64,000 nt of DNA from Heliomicrobium modesticaldum Ice1 (lineage in GTDB: Bacteria; Bacillota; Desulfitobacteriia; Heliobacteriales; Heliobacteriaceae): the NCBI RefSeq assembly GCF_000019165.1, contig NC_010337.2, positions 2,800,001-2,864,000 on the forward strand, in the 5' to 3' direction. The position numbers and the translations under genes were made by a program. The notes under the pieces are model-generated. The model was given only the letters and a program-made list of their open reading frames with translations, did no database searches and was not told the DNA's origin. This document shows, one piece after another, positions 41,881 to 50,364 of this stretch; position 1 is the first letter of the stretch, and each line of letters opens with the position of its first letter.

Positions 41881-43188
41881 CTAACCCTCCACTTTCATAG
41901 CTTTTTCGCCGGTGAAGTCCTCCCAGCGTTTAACCGCCAAATCGCAGTATACAGGCGACAGCTCCATCGCATAGCATTTACGCTCGGTCTGTTCTGCCGC
42001 AATAATGGTCGTGCCGCTGCCGGAAAACGGCTCCAGCACAATACCGCCCTTATCGCTGTGCATTTTGATGCAGCGCCATGGAAGCTCCACAGGGAACATG
42101 GCAGGGTGCTCCTTGTTTGCCCGGACTGTCGTCATCTCCCATATGCCGGCATAGCCCCACTTCTTACGCTCCTCCTTGGTCAGCCGTTTTACAAATTTAT
42201 AACTGTGTCCTGCAAACGCCGAAAGCCACACATACTCCTGATCGTTGTATTCCTCAGCCTCTCCGTTTTTACTGAACGCCGAAATATATTCATACTGCTG
42301 CACCGGTTTGTTTGAAACAAGGTGATAGGGGCCCACGCCGAAATTCTGTCCCTGCTTCTTCCAGATACGGATCCATATGGGGCGAAAACCGTTGTCCAGA
42401 AACATATTCACGCTGTATACGCTGGTAGGCTCGATGAATTGTGAGCCGGTGGCGTAAAGGTCGCCCAGATTCCAGCAAACAATATCCGCACGCCTGCACA
42501 GATTTCTGATAACCGGGCGCACGGTTTCAAACCACGGCTCGATTCCGGCCTTCTCATATTCTTTGCCCACTCCGTATGGCGGGGAGGTAACTGCCATCTG
42601 TGCATGACCCCCGTTCATTAACTTCTCAAAATCCTCCTCGCTCGTAGAGTCGCCGCACATCAGGCGGTGGTTCCCGAGAAGCCAGATATCACCCCGCTTT
42701 GTTACCGGTTCGCGCTGCATGATTTCCTCATGCGCTTTGTCTATGTCAAAGTTGTCCTGCACCGCCTCTTTGGAGTACCAGCGGTTGAGAAGCTCGTCGA
42801 TTTCAGAAGCGTCGAATCCTGTGAGCGAAACATCAAAGGCACCTGCGTCCAGCTCGGCCATCAACTCTGCCAGTTTATTCTCGTCCCACTCTCCCTGAAT
42901 CTTGTTGAGGGCAAGATTGAGCGCTTTTTCCCTCTGCGGGTCAAGCTCCACCACGACGCAGTCGATTTCGGCCTGCCCCAAATCCAGCAGCACCTTCAGC
43001 CGCTGGTGGCCGCCTACCACATTGCCGGTCTTCTTATTCCAGATGACAGGCTCCACATAGCCGAATTCCTCTATCGAGCGTTTGAGTTTCTCGTATTCCT
43101 TGTCGCCTGGCTTTAAGTCCTTGCGGGGATTGTAGACGGCAGGATTCAAAAGCTCGGCTTTGATTTTCTGTATGTTCAAATCAACCAC
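41881..43188 (-). CDS. ParB-domain DNA methyltransferase, TSPPY type
   Basis: A 435-residue fusion with the same ParB-like start (NPAVYNPRKDLKPGDKEYEK, NVVGGHQRLKVLLDLG). Its motif IV is VTSPPYGVGKEYEKAG, which points to an N4-cytosine-type enzyme, and motif I is VLEPFSGSGTTIIAAEQT. A central segment with FIEPTSVYSVNMFLDNGFRPIWIRIW differs from the first fusion, probably the target-recognition part. It overlaps the terS gene by eight bases. With its neighbour it would give the phage two different base modifications. Confidence 0.88.
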   Translation of the reverse strand: MVDLNIQKIKAELLNPAVYNPRKDLKPGDKEYEKLKRSIEEFGYVEPVIWNKKTGNVVGGHQRLKVLLDLGQAEIDCVVVELDPQREKALNLALNKIQGEWDENKLAELMAELDAGAFDVSLTGFDASEIDELLNRWYSKEAVQDNFDIDKAHEEIMQREPVTKRGDIWLLGNHRLMCGDSTSEEDFEKLMNGGHAQMAVTSPPYGVGKEYEKAGIEPWFETVRPVIRNLCRRADIVCWNLGDLYATGSQFIEPTSVYSVNMFLDNGFRPIWIRIWKKQGQNFGVGPYHLVSNKPVQQYEYISAFSKNGEAEEYNDQEYVWLSAFAGHSYKFVKRLTKEERKKWGYAGIWEMTTVRANKEHPAMFPVELPWRCIKMHSDKGGIVLEPFSGSGTTIIAAEQTERKCYAMELSPVYCDLAVKRWEDFTGEKAMKVEG

Positions 43189-43732
43189 CCCTTCTTGCCG
43201 TCAGGAGTTTTTCCATCACGTCGTCGTGCGGTGTCGCCCCTTTGTATTCGCTGGCGCAGTTTTCGCGCACTACTTGGTAAATCTGATACCACAGGTTGTT
43301 GGCCTGCTTCATGAAGCTTTGGCTCATGGCCACATAAGGCGACGGGATGGCGTTGCCGGTCGTCGGATGCTTGGCAAGAAAGCCAAACTCGGTGATGCAT
43401 TCCTCGCACTGGATCCACCGCGCCACGCTCTGTGCGTATTGCTCGATTAGCTGCGCAGGGATAAGATGCTCACACCGTCGCTCGTACAGCCACTGCCATG
43501 TCTTTTCGTAAATCTCCACCGCCAGTGTCGCCTTGCCATTCTTCTGCTTTGCGGCAAGATACTCCCTCGGCGGCGGCATGCTCTGCCCTTCCAGATCTGC
43601 AGTGTCCATAAACTCCATTACCATAAGCTTGCGTCTGCCCGGGTTTCCTTCCAGAATCTTGTCAGCCAGCGGCTTTTTCTTTTGTCCCGCGCCAATACGC
43701 GCTCCGCCGCGGCTGGTACCATCCTTTGCCAC
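43181..43732 (-). CDS. terminase small subunit (P27 family)
   Basis: A protein of about 183 residues. The N-terminal block GGARIGAGQKKKPLADKILEGNPGRRKL is the hallmark of P27-type TerS. The middle holds the helical LIPAQLIEQYAQSVARWIQCEE, and the end is PHDDVMEKLLTARRG. TerS recognises the packaging start on phage DNA and hands it to TerL. The GTG behind GAGGTG is the likely start; an ATG two codons earlier would touch the ribosome site. Confidence 0.9.
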   Translation of the reverse strand: MAKDGTSRGGARIGAGQKKKPLADKILEGNPGRRKLMVMEFMDTADLEGQSMPPPREYLAAKQKNGKATLAVEIYEKTWQWLYERRCEHLIPAQLIEQYAQSVARWIQCEECITEFGFLAKHPTTGNAIPSPYVAMSQSFMKQANNLWYQIYQVVRENCASEYKGATPHDDVMEKLLTARRGG

Positions 43733-43879
43733 ACACATCACCTCGATTCATGTAATTAATTGGGGCCTGCACAGCGCAGTTTGAGACGACGAGGGATATA
43801 CCCCGTTTGAAACTGCGACTTTTCGCGCGCGACCCCACGCCCGTTGCACGAAACATATCCACCAGAGATTTTGACCCCC

Positions 43880-44239
43880 CTACCGTCTTTTCCAGCGCCC
43901 GCCTTCTTTTGCCGTTATTGCCGAGTGGCAGCTTGTGCACAGGCTCATGAGGTTGCCGTCCTCATTGGTTCCGCCTTTGGATAAAGGGATAATATGATGC
44001 ACCTCTTCGGCTGGAGTGAGCCTTCCGGCCTTTTGACATTCCTCGCAAAGCGGATGCTCCGCTATGTATCTGTCTCGGATGCGCTTCCAACTCCGGTCAT
44101 AGCGTTTTCGTGTTGCCGGGTCGCGCTCATATTTGTTGTAGTATGAGTCAGCTTGTTTTTGATGCTTATCGCAGTATCTTCCGTCCGTCAGCTCCGCACA
44201 GCCCGGATAGCTGCACGGGCGCTTGGGTTTTCTTGGCAT
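43880..44239 (-). CDS. HNH endonuclease
   Basis: A protein of about 119 residues starting MPRKPKRPCSYPGCAELTDG. Two CxxC pairs (CSYPGC with CEEC, and CTSC) and the HNH core EVHHIIPLSKGGTNEDGNLMSLCTSCHS are clear. HNH nucleases next to terS take part in cutting DNA at the cos end together with terminase in HK97-like phages. It is preceded by a terminator, so it begins the late transcript. Confidence 0.9.
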   Translation of the reverse strand: MPRKPKRPCSYPGCAELTDGRYCDKHQKQADSYYNKYERDPATRKRYDRSWKRIRDRYIAEHPLCEECQKAGRLTPAEEVHHIIPLSKGGTNEDGNLMSLCTSCHSAITAKEGGRWKRR

Positions 44240-44260
44240 AGTCCCATCCCTCATGCATGG

Positions 44261-44293
44261 AAAAAGCCCTCAGGGCGTTTGCCCCAAAGGCTT
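44261..44293 (-). terminator. terminator between early and late genes
   Basis: The minus strand has AAGCC...GGGGC-AAAC-GCCC...GGGCTTTTT: an outer AAGCC/GGCTT stem, an inner GGGC/GCCC stem, and a T-run. It lies between the sigma-like regulator and the HNH gene, a plausible control point for late expression. Confidence 0.65.
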
Positions 44294-44372
44294 CTGTGTG
44301 ATTATCATACTATTTCATGCTACAAGTATAGCACAGAACAAAGCAAACAAACCGCCATCAAACCGCCATCTT

Positions 44373-44825
44373 TTATTTGCCGAACAGCATCAGTGAAAGA
44401 CGGGAAAGCGCTTTGCTGCGCAGGCGTTCAATCTGTCTTTCGCTGTAATTGAGCTCGCACTGAAGCCTTGAAGCCGCTCCGGAACGCTGATTGCCGGTCA
44501 TGTAAAACTCACGCAAAATATGCTGTTCCTCATCGGTCAAGGCGCCCCACGCCGGTTCAAACCAGCCCATGTATTCTATCGCCTGGCGGTACCGTTCCTG
44601 AAGCACGTCCAGCTTGTCAAGAGACTCCGCCAGCGCTTCCTCTCCGCTTCGCGGGTTCCTCACCCTCGGAAGGCCGGTAAGCTTAGCCGCGCGGGGACTA
44701 ATCATCCGGTCGTAAAGTTCTTTTATCTCCTGCGGTGTGATGTTGATGACATTCCGCATGCTGTTGTAGTCCTTGATGGCGGCGATCGTCGCCGCCGGTT
44801 TGTCTATGTATCTCCACGCTATCAC
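44373..44825 (-). CDS. phage late regulator, sigma-like (DUF1492/ArpU type)
   Basis: A protein of about 150 residues starting with GTG (VIAWRYIDKPAATIAAIKDY) behind GGAGGTGGG. The C-terminal part ALTDEEQHILREFYMTGNQRSG followed by LNYSERQIERLRSKALSRLSLMLFG is a helix-turn-helix like sigma region 4. Proteins of this type close the early module in many Firmicutes phages and switch on late genes. It overlaps the end of the VRR-NUC frame. Confidence 0.75.
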   Translation of the reverse strand: MIAWRYIDKPAATIAAIKDYNSMRNVINITPQEIKELYDRMISPRAAKLTGLPRVRNPRSGEEALAESLDKLDVLQERYRQAIEYMGWFEPAWGALTDEEQHILREFYMTGNQRSGAASRLQCELNYSERQIERLRSKALSRLSLMLFGK

Positions 44826-45132
44826 GAGCGCCCACCTCCAAGTTTTCAAGAATGGATAAACCGTCCAAAACGGTTCTGACATCCCCGACGCTTGTTACCT
44901 TGAAGGCCTCGCCCTTTGCATCTCTGATTTTTCGCATCGTCGCTTCCTGAAGCTTTGTCAGCCTGCCGGACGCTGTTTTCACCTCAAAGGCGATAAACCT
45001 GCCTTTAATGCAGCAGATAATGTCCGGCAGACCGGCTGTGCCGTACATGCCGCCATGCTCTTTCCAGCAGAAACATTCCGGCACAGACTTTAAATACCGC
45101 ATGATTGCGTTTACGATATCTCTTTCTGCCAT
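44698..45132 (-). CDS. VRR-NUC domain nuclease
   Basis: A 144-residue frame. The VRR-NUC core is complete: MAERDIVNAIMRYLKS, WKEHGGMYGTAGLPDIICCIKGRFIAFEVKTASGRLTKLQ with the catalytic Asp, Glu and Lys, and VRTVLDGLSIL. Stand-alone VRR-NUC proteins of phages resolve branched DNA and are usually about 95-100 residues. The last 40 residues here (rich in His, Gln and Arg) overlap the next gene by 128 bases and look like out-of-frame reading, so the protein may simply have gained a tail by loss of its stop. Confidence 0.82.
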   Translation of the reverse strand: MAERDIVNAIMRYLKSVPECFCWKEHGGMYGTAGLPDIICCIKGRFIAFEVKTASGRLTKLQEATMRKIRDAKGEAFKVTSVGDVRTVLDGLSILENLEVGARDSVEIHRQTGGDDRRHQGLQQHAECHQHHTAGDKRTLRPDD

Positions 45133-45152
45133 AACGCCGCTCCTTAGTTCCT

Positions 45153-45418
45153 GAACGGGTTTTGAACGGGAGCGAACGGGTCCCGAACCGGTTTTTAACG
45201 TTAAAAACCCAGTATTTATACCGCTTTGAACGGGTTGAACGGGTTTTTATCCATATTCTTTTATATATATTAATTTCTCTCTATATACCCTCTGCTGTTC
45301 TGGTTCCTATATAAGAAATATGAAAAAGTGGTTCACCCCGTTCAAAACCCTATGCTGCAAGGCTTTAAAGCATTTTAAAGTGGTTCGCGGCCCGTTCGTT
45401 TTTGCCCCAGACCCGTTC
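45153..45418. other. candidate phage replication origin with GAACGGG iterons
   Basis: Direct copies of GAACGGG occur at 45153, 45164, 45174, 45228 and 45237, with a one-base variant at 45185. The reverse form CCCGTTC occurs at 45337, 45391 and 45412. Most direct copies are 9-11 bases apart, about one helical turn. Between the two groups is an A/T-only-like core (45244-45297) including TTTTATATATATTAATTT. No gene lies here. Iterons plus an AT-rich unwinding zone beside the primase-helicase gene is the usual build of a phage or plasmid origin. Confidence 0.65.
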
Positions 45419-45440
45419 AATATGTTTGCGTGTTCTCATA

Positions 45441-47942
45441 TCATTGCCCATTCAAGCGTATGCCGCGCCATGTTTTGCGGCGGCTGACCTTTTCAAGCCC
45501 GCGCTCCACGCGCTCGCCCAGGCTTTCAATATCCTTGTTAAAATTGGCCTGCGACATCGGCTTGAAGCCGTTTTTCAAGCAATAGTCCCGGTATGCCTGG
45601 AACAGCTCCTCCCGGACGCATTCCGCTTCGTCTTCCAGCACGCAGCATTCCTCCACAAACGACAGGGCGCTGTTGCTTTCCACCTTGTATCTTTGAAGCT
45701 CCGCTTTCGTACCTTCGGTTTCCGAAAACGCATAGCCGTTCGCAATCAGGCGCTTCAGCCCCTCAAGCGCCCACATAAAGATGCCGTCCCGCTCTGAGGC
45801 AAGCTTTTCTATCAGGTTCGGATCGCGTTTTTCAGGCGGCACCGGGTTTTCAAACCGGATGATAATGAGCCTGCGGTAAAACCCCTCGCTGCGGTCTCCG
45901 TAGTTGCGGGGGATCTCGTTGCAGGAAAAAAGCAGCCGGGCATACGGCTTGAAGCTGAAAGGATTCTTGTTCTTGCGCTCGGCGGTGATGTAGTCCTCTC
46001 CGGTCAAGGCTTTGAAAATGCCGTTGTCGTCCACGCTTTTTGAAGGCAGGTCGGCAAAGATGTTTGCAAGTTTCCCAAATAATTCTGCTGTCTTGAACCG
46101 GTCAGAAAGCGACTGCCACGGGATGTTGCTGACGTTTTCGCTCCCAAGCAGGATTTCCTGCGCCACCGAAAGAAGCGTCGATTTGCCCGCGTTGGGCGCG
46201 CCCACCAGAACAAAGCTTTTCTGCGCCTTGTTGACCGGGATGAGCAGGTATCCGAAGATCTCCTGCATCAGATGGATTTCCGTGTCCCCCAGAATGCTCT
46301 GAAGGAAAGCCATAAATTTCGGACACTCCGCGTTTTCATTGTACGAGGCTTTAAGCTGCACCGTAGAATAATACTCCGGAGTATGCGCCTTGAAGCTCCC
46401 GTCCAGCACGTTGTACAGCCCGTTTTTGAGGTTGATAATAAACGGGTTGCAGTTGATTTCCCGGATGGGCTTGTAAATGAGCATGCGCCACTGGCCCTCC
46501 GTATCGTTGATCGCGGACATGGTGGCGTACCGCTCGATGAGATGCCCGCGCACCCTGGCCGCCGCCTGCAGATCGGAGGCCGCCTTGTATACGCCGTTTT
46601 CGTAGATGTAATAGCTTTCCGCCCCGTAAAAGGCGCTGACGTTTTTGGACATATGGCTTGCCAGCAGGCCCGGGATAAAGCGCAGGCCGCCGCGCTCGGA
46701 GGGTTCGTACCAGTCCGGCAGTTCTTCGCCCATGGTTTCCCGCTTTGTTTCCTTGCTCTCGCGGTATTCTTTGAAAAGATCCTTCTGCAGCGCACAAAGG
46801 GATTTGACTGCCGGAGAATTGAGCTCGAAATGCTCCTTCATTTCGTATTCAATGAACGTGGCTGCGACGACGGAGTCCGCGTTGTACAGAAAATCCCGGA
46901 CAAAATCCTGCGCCTTTTGCACGTTATCCACGGCCGACTTTGCAACCGGCTGTTCGGACAAAAATTCGCGCAGTTCCTCCACGGAAAGGGGTTTGTAGCA
47001 GAGGGCGGCCGGAGCCTTGCATCCGCAGAAGTTGTCCTCAAGCCTCGGGCACCTAAAGCCCTTTTCCGCGATGGTTCTACAGGTGATGGGTTTGGTGCCG
47101 CTCTCCAGAAAATGATTGATTTTGTCCTGCGTTTCTTTATGGCTGTACTTAGGATATGACTTTGACAAGGCGTGGATCAGCCGCTCGCCGCCTTCAAAAA
47201 CCGCAAGGTTTGCAATCATCGCATACCAGTCATGTTCAGAAAGCGTTTCTGCGTTTTCCCTGCAGTGCTGTATGAACAGGCACCTCCTGCCAACCAGCGT
47301 GAGCCCTTTTCTCGTTCCTTTTGGAGCCGGTGTTCCGGGTTTGGGTTCTTCCCGGATCTCCGGCAATGCCGCTTCCAGCTCCGCCTGCGTATAGCGCAGC
47401 TCGGGGCTGAATTTGATGCACTCTACCATGACTGGCTCTTCCTTGCAGTGGTAAAAGCCAGGCAGGCGCAGCACCCGGCTTTCATTGACGCAGGCCGGAT
47501 CTCCGTTGAATTTGGCTATCAGGCGTTTTTGCACCCGGCGGAAATCCTCGACCTTAGCATTCTTCATCAGCCAGTATGTGTGTAATGATTTTCTAGTCTT
47601 GACAATCAGCGATGGCTCGACAGGAAACGCTTCAATCGCGGCAAGCTGCTCCTCGAAACTCAGGCTGTCGCACTCCACAAACTGGGCGTTGATGCGGGTA
47701 ATATCCGCATCCTCATGCCCGCCGTAGTTGACGACAAAGAAGATGCCCCGGTTCTTTGCGTTATGTTTTTTCAAGGTTTCCATCATGCTGCCGATCCTGC
47801 CCGCCGGGCACTCAAGCTTCGCGCCCTTGAAAGCCGGATCTTTCCGGTCGCTGAATACCCGCAGGCAGACCGTTTCGCCCGCATCGAAAAACGGGCGCAG
47901 AAACTCCTCGATGGGAATACCCGGCGCTTTAACCCCTTGCAC
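45441..47942 (-). CDS. phage primase/D5-type helicase (P4 family)
   Basis: An 833-residue replication protein. The N-terminal half has a primase-like region (FFVVNYGGHEDADITRINAQFVECD and ESRVLRLPGFYHCKE) and a Cys-rich part around CRTIAEKGFRCPRLEDNFCGC. The C-terminal half is a superfamily 3 helicase with Walker A LVGAPNAGKSTLL (about 550-565), Walker B region FADLPSKSVDD and LLFSCNEIPRNYGDRSEGFYRRL. It both makes primers and opens the origin, which fits the iteron region directly after its gene. Confidence 0.9.
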   Translation of the reverse strand: MQGVKAPGIPIEEFLRPFFDAGETVCLRVFSDRKDPAFKGAKLECPAGRIGSMMETLKKHNAKNRGIFFVVNYGGHEDADITRINAQFVECDSLSFEEQLAAIEAFPVEPSLIVKTRKSLHTYWLMKNAKVEDFRRVQKRLIAKFNGDPACVNESRVLRLPGFYHCKEEPVMVECIKFSPELRYTQAELEAALPEIREEPKPGTPAPKGTRKGLTLVGRRCLFIQHCRENAETLSEHDWYAMIANLAVFEGGERLIHALSKSYPKYSHKETQDKINHFLESGTKPITCRTIAEKGFRCPRLEDNFCGCKAPAALCYKPLSVEELREFLSEQPVAKSAVDNVQKAQDFVRDFLYNADSVVAATFIEYEMKEHFELNSPAVKSLCALQKDLFKEYRESKETKRETMGEELPDWYEPSERGGLRFIPGLLASHMSKNVSAFYGAESYYIYENGVYKAASDLQAAARVRGHLIERYATMSAINDTEGQWRMLIYKPIREINCNPFIINLKNGLYNVLDGSFKAHTPEYYSTVQLKASYNENAECPKFMAFLQSILGDTEIHLMQEIFGYLLIPVNKAQKSFVLVGAPNAGKSTLLSVAQEILLGSENVSNIPWQSLSDRFKTAELFGKLANIFADLPSKSVDDNGIFKALTGEDYITAERKNKNPFSFKPYARLLFSCNEIPRNYGDRSEGFYRRLIIIRFENPVPPEKRDPNLIEKLASERDGIFMWALEGLKRLIANGYAFSETEGTKAELQRYKVESNSALSFVEECCVLEDEAECVREELFQAYRDYCLKNGFKPMSQANFNKDIESLGERVERGLEKVSRRKTWRGIRLNGQ

Positions 47943-48363
47943 TTTGCTTCACCTCCGCGCATTGTTCGCTAAAATGCCGGATGGGGATGCCGAGCCGCTT
48001 TGCCTTTTCCAGTTCTATGGCCATGCCGGGGGATATTCTATTGCCGAAGCGCCACAGTTCATGGCATTTTGAGAGCAATACCAATCCCATGAAAATGGCC
48101 AGGTTTCTTTCGGATTTGTCACCGTCATCCATAAACTGCGGAAACAGCAGATGGGGCGCCAGCGGTATTGCACCTTTCGTTACGGCAAACCGGCAGCAGC
48201 GCCTTGCCCGCTCCAAATTATGCTCAACATCTCCTGCCAGCGGCGAGCAGATGAACACCAGCGGACGGAATGCCGCTTTCCTTGCCTCCCGCTCAATGGC
48301 CAGCAGCGCTTCATAAGCCGTTAGATCAAGGTATCCTTCGGCGTTGTATTTGCTTATGCTCAT
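47929..48363 (-). CDS. DUF4406-like (deoxyribosyltransferase-fold) protein
   Basis: A 144-residue protein. FRPLVFICSPLAGDVEHNLERARRCCRFAVTKGAIPLAPHLLFPQF is the DUF4406 pattern, related to the nucleoside 2-deoxyribosyltransferase fold, and MGLVLLSKCHELWRFG follows. A role in nucleotide handling is likely but no activity is shown. It overlaps both neighbouring genes by a few bases within the replication operon. Confidence 0.8.
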   Translation of the reverse strand: MSISKYNAEGYLDLTAYEALLAIEREARKAAFRPLVFICSPLAGDVEHNLERARRCCRFAVTKGAIPLAPHLLFPQFMDDGDKSERNLAIFMGLVLLSKCHELWRFGNRISPGMAIELEKAKRLGIPIRHFSEQCAEVKQSARG

Positions 48364-50297
48364 GTATTAACCCCCTCGATTATTTCCTTTAATTCTCCAA
48401 ACCTCACTCCGAATGCCGCTTCTGCAACAATCGGCACGTCAAACTCTTCAAAAGGCCGCTCTTCCATGCAAGACTTAATGAACACTGCCGCCTCATGCAC
48501 CTTGTCCTCCGGAACCTCAAACACCAGCTCGTCATGGATCTGCAAAACCGGGCGCAGCCTCATCCTCTGCGGCAGGCCCTCAATGATGCGTCCAAGAGCA
48601 AGCTTTAAAATATCCGCCGCCGTCCCCTGTATCGGAGTGTTCAGCGCGCACCGCTCGGCAAAGCTCTTTTTGCCCCAGTCGGAGGAGGCAATGTCCGGCA
48701 GATACCGTCTCCTGCCCAGCCAGGTTTCCGTATATCGTCTTGACGCCGCGCGCTTTTTTGTCTTCTCCTGCCACTGCACAAGCCTTGGATAACCTGCTTT
48801 AAGGTTTGCTATAATCCGCTCGCATTCCGACAGAGGCGTATCCAGTCCCGCCTTGAATTTCAGGTTTCGATGGAGCCCTTTTGGGAACAGGCCGTAGAAC
48901 ACCCCGAAGTTGCAGTTTTTGGCGATAGCCCGGCGTTCTTTGTAATGCTGCGCGCTTTTGTCCGCAGCCTCCTCGAAAGGGATGCGGTAGATAACCGAAG
49001 TCGTCTGCGCGTGAATGTCTCCGCCCGTGCGGTAGGTTTCCAGCATCCGCTCGTCCCGGCAGTAGAACGCGCCGACCCGAAGCTCGATCTGTGAGAAGTC
49101 CAGCGAAAGCAGCGCCTTCCCCTTGGGCGCGATGAAGAAATTGCGCACGCCAACAGGGTCGTTGTCCTTGCGGGGGCAGTTTTGCAAATTCGGGTTCCTT
49201 GCCGCAAAGCGTCCCGTCTCGGTGCCCAGCGGGAACATGTCCGGGTGGATCCTTCCGGTGACGCTGTTTATATACTCCAGATACCCGTCTATGTAGGTGG
49301 ATTTGATTTTTCCCCATCTGCGGTACTCCTGCACCAGTTCAAACAACTCCGCAAGCTCGGGCCGGTTTTCGCGGCACCACTCGGAAAGCAAAATCATGGC
49401 CTCGTCGTCCATGGCCTCCTGGTATTTAGCAGTTGTCTTGAATACCGGCAGCTTCAAATCGTCGTACAGATATTTCTTGAAAGCCGAGGTAGAAGCATTT
49501 GCTCCGATATTCACGTCGCCGATCAAAAAGGCGATATTACCCCGCAGCTCCGCAAGCTTCCCTTCGGCCTCCGCTTGTTTTTTAAGCATCAGTTCCTCAT
49601 CCGCAAGTAAACCATTGTACTTCATAAGCCCACAGTAAACCGCCGCAGGCGATTCAAGCTTTTCCACAATAAATCTGTGCTTCGGCAGATAACGGTTAAA
49701 CCAGTTATTGAAAAGATGATACAGCCGCAGTGTATAATCGCTGTCGGCGCAGGCATAGCGGACGGTTTCTTCATCCTGTGGATCCAGTTCGTCAAAATAT
49801 CTTCCTGCCGTCACCGTTTCAAAGCTTGGCAGGTCCACGCCAAACAGTTCCTGCGTCAGCGTTTTCAGCCCGCTGTCGGCAAGTGTCCTAAAAGCTGTAT
49901 TGCTCTTCAAAGTCATCAGTGCCGCCGCGATGGTGTCGTAGCAGGGCGGCTGCAGCACGACGCCGAGGGCGTACAGGAACATCGCCTCAAAGCTCAGGTT
50001 GTGAGCGATTTTTACAACCTTTCGATTGGCAAACACATTCTCTGACAGCCATTGCATGATCTTATCCGGCGAACCGGCATTCTTTCCGGTTTTATGTTTT
50101 AACGGAACATAAACGGCCGTTCCTTCGGAAACTGAAAAACTCACTCCGGCGATATCCGCCTTATGCGCGTCCAGCGCCGCCTTTTCATCCCTGCGGTATT
50201 TCTCCCGGGGCGCGGTTTCAAAGTCAAAAGCAATTAAGCCCGCTTTATCGAGATAGTCCCGTAATTCCGTTAAATCTGTTACGCATTTGTATTCCAT
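48360..50297 (-). CDS. family A DNA polymerase with proofreading domain
   Basis: A 645-residue phage DNA polymerase. The exonuclease domain starts LIAFDFETAPREKY (Asp and Glu of the DEDD motif) and has IAHNLSFEAMFLYALG and ACADSDYTLRLYH. The polymerase domain has motif A LLSLDFSQIELRVGAFY, the O-helix RRAIAKNCNFGVFYGLFPKGL, and motif C VLQIHDELVFEVP. There is no 5' nuclease domain. It replicates the phage genome and is followed four bases overlapping by the DUF4406-like gene. Confidence 0.95.
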   Translation of the reverse strand: MEYKCVTDLTELRDYLDKAGLIAFDFETAPREKYRRDEKAALDAHKADIAGVSFSVSEGTAVYVPLKHKTGKNAGSPDKIMQWLSENVFANRKVVKIAHNLSFEAMFLYALGVVLQPPCYDTIAAALMTLKSNTAFRTLADSGLKTLTQELFGVDLPSFETVTAGRYFDELDPQDEETVRYACADSDYTLRLYHLFNNWFNRYLPKHRFIVEKLESPAAVYCGLMKYNGLLADEELMLKKQAEAEGKLAELRGNIAFLIGDVNIGANASTSAFKKYLYDDLKLPVFKTTAKYQEAMDDEAMILLSEWCRENRPELAELFELVQEYRRWGKIKSTYIDGYLEYINSVTGRIHPDMFPLGTETGRFAARNPNLQNCPRKDNDPVGVRNFFIAPKGKALLSLDFSQIELRVGAFYCRDERMLETYRTGGDIHAQTTSVIYRIPFEEAADKSAQHYKERRAIAKNCNFGVFYGLFPKGLHRNLKFKAGLDTPLSECERIIANLKAGYPRLVQWQEKTKKRAASRRYTETWLGRRRYLPDIASSDWGKKSFAERCALNTPIQGTAADILKLALGRIIEGLPQRMRLRPVLQIHDELVFEVPEDKVHEAAVFIKSCMEERPFEEFDVPIVAEAAFGVRFGELKEIIEGVNT

Positions 50298-50364
50298 AGT
50301 CCCTCCCCTCCGCCTAAAGCGGGGAACAGGAATGAATCCTGCTCCCGCGCCCCAAGCATGGTTC

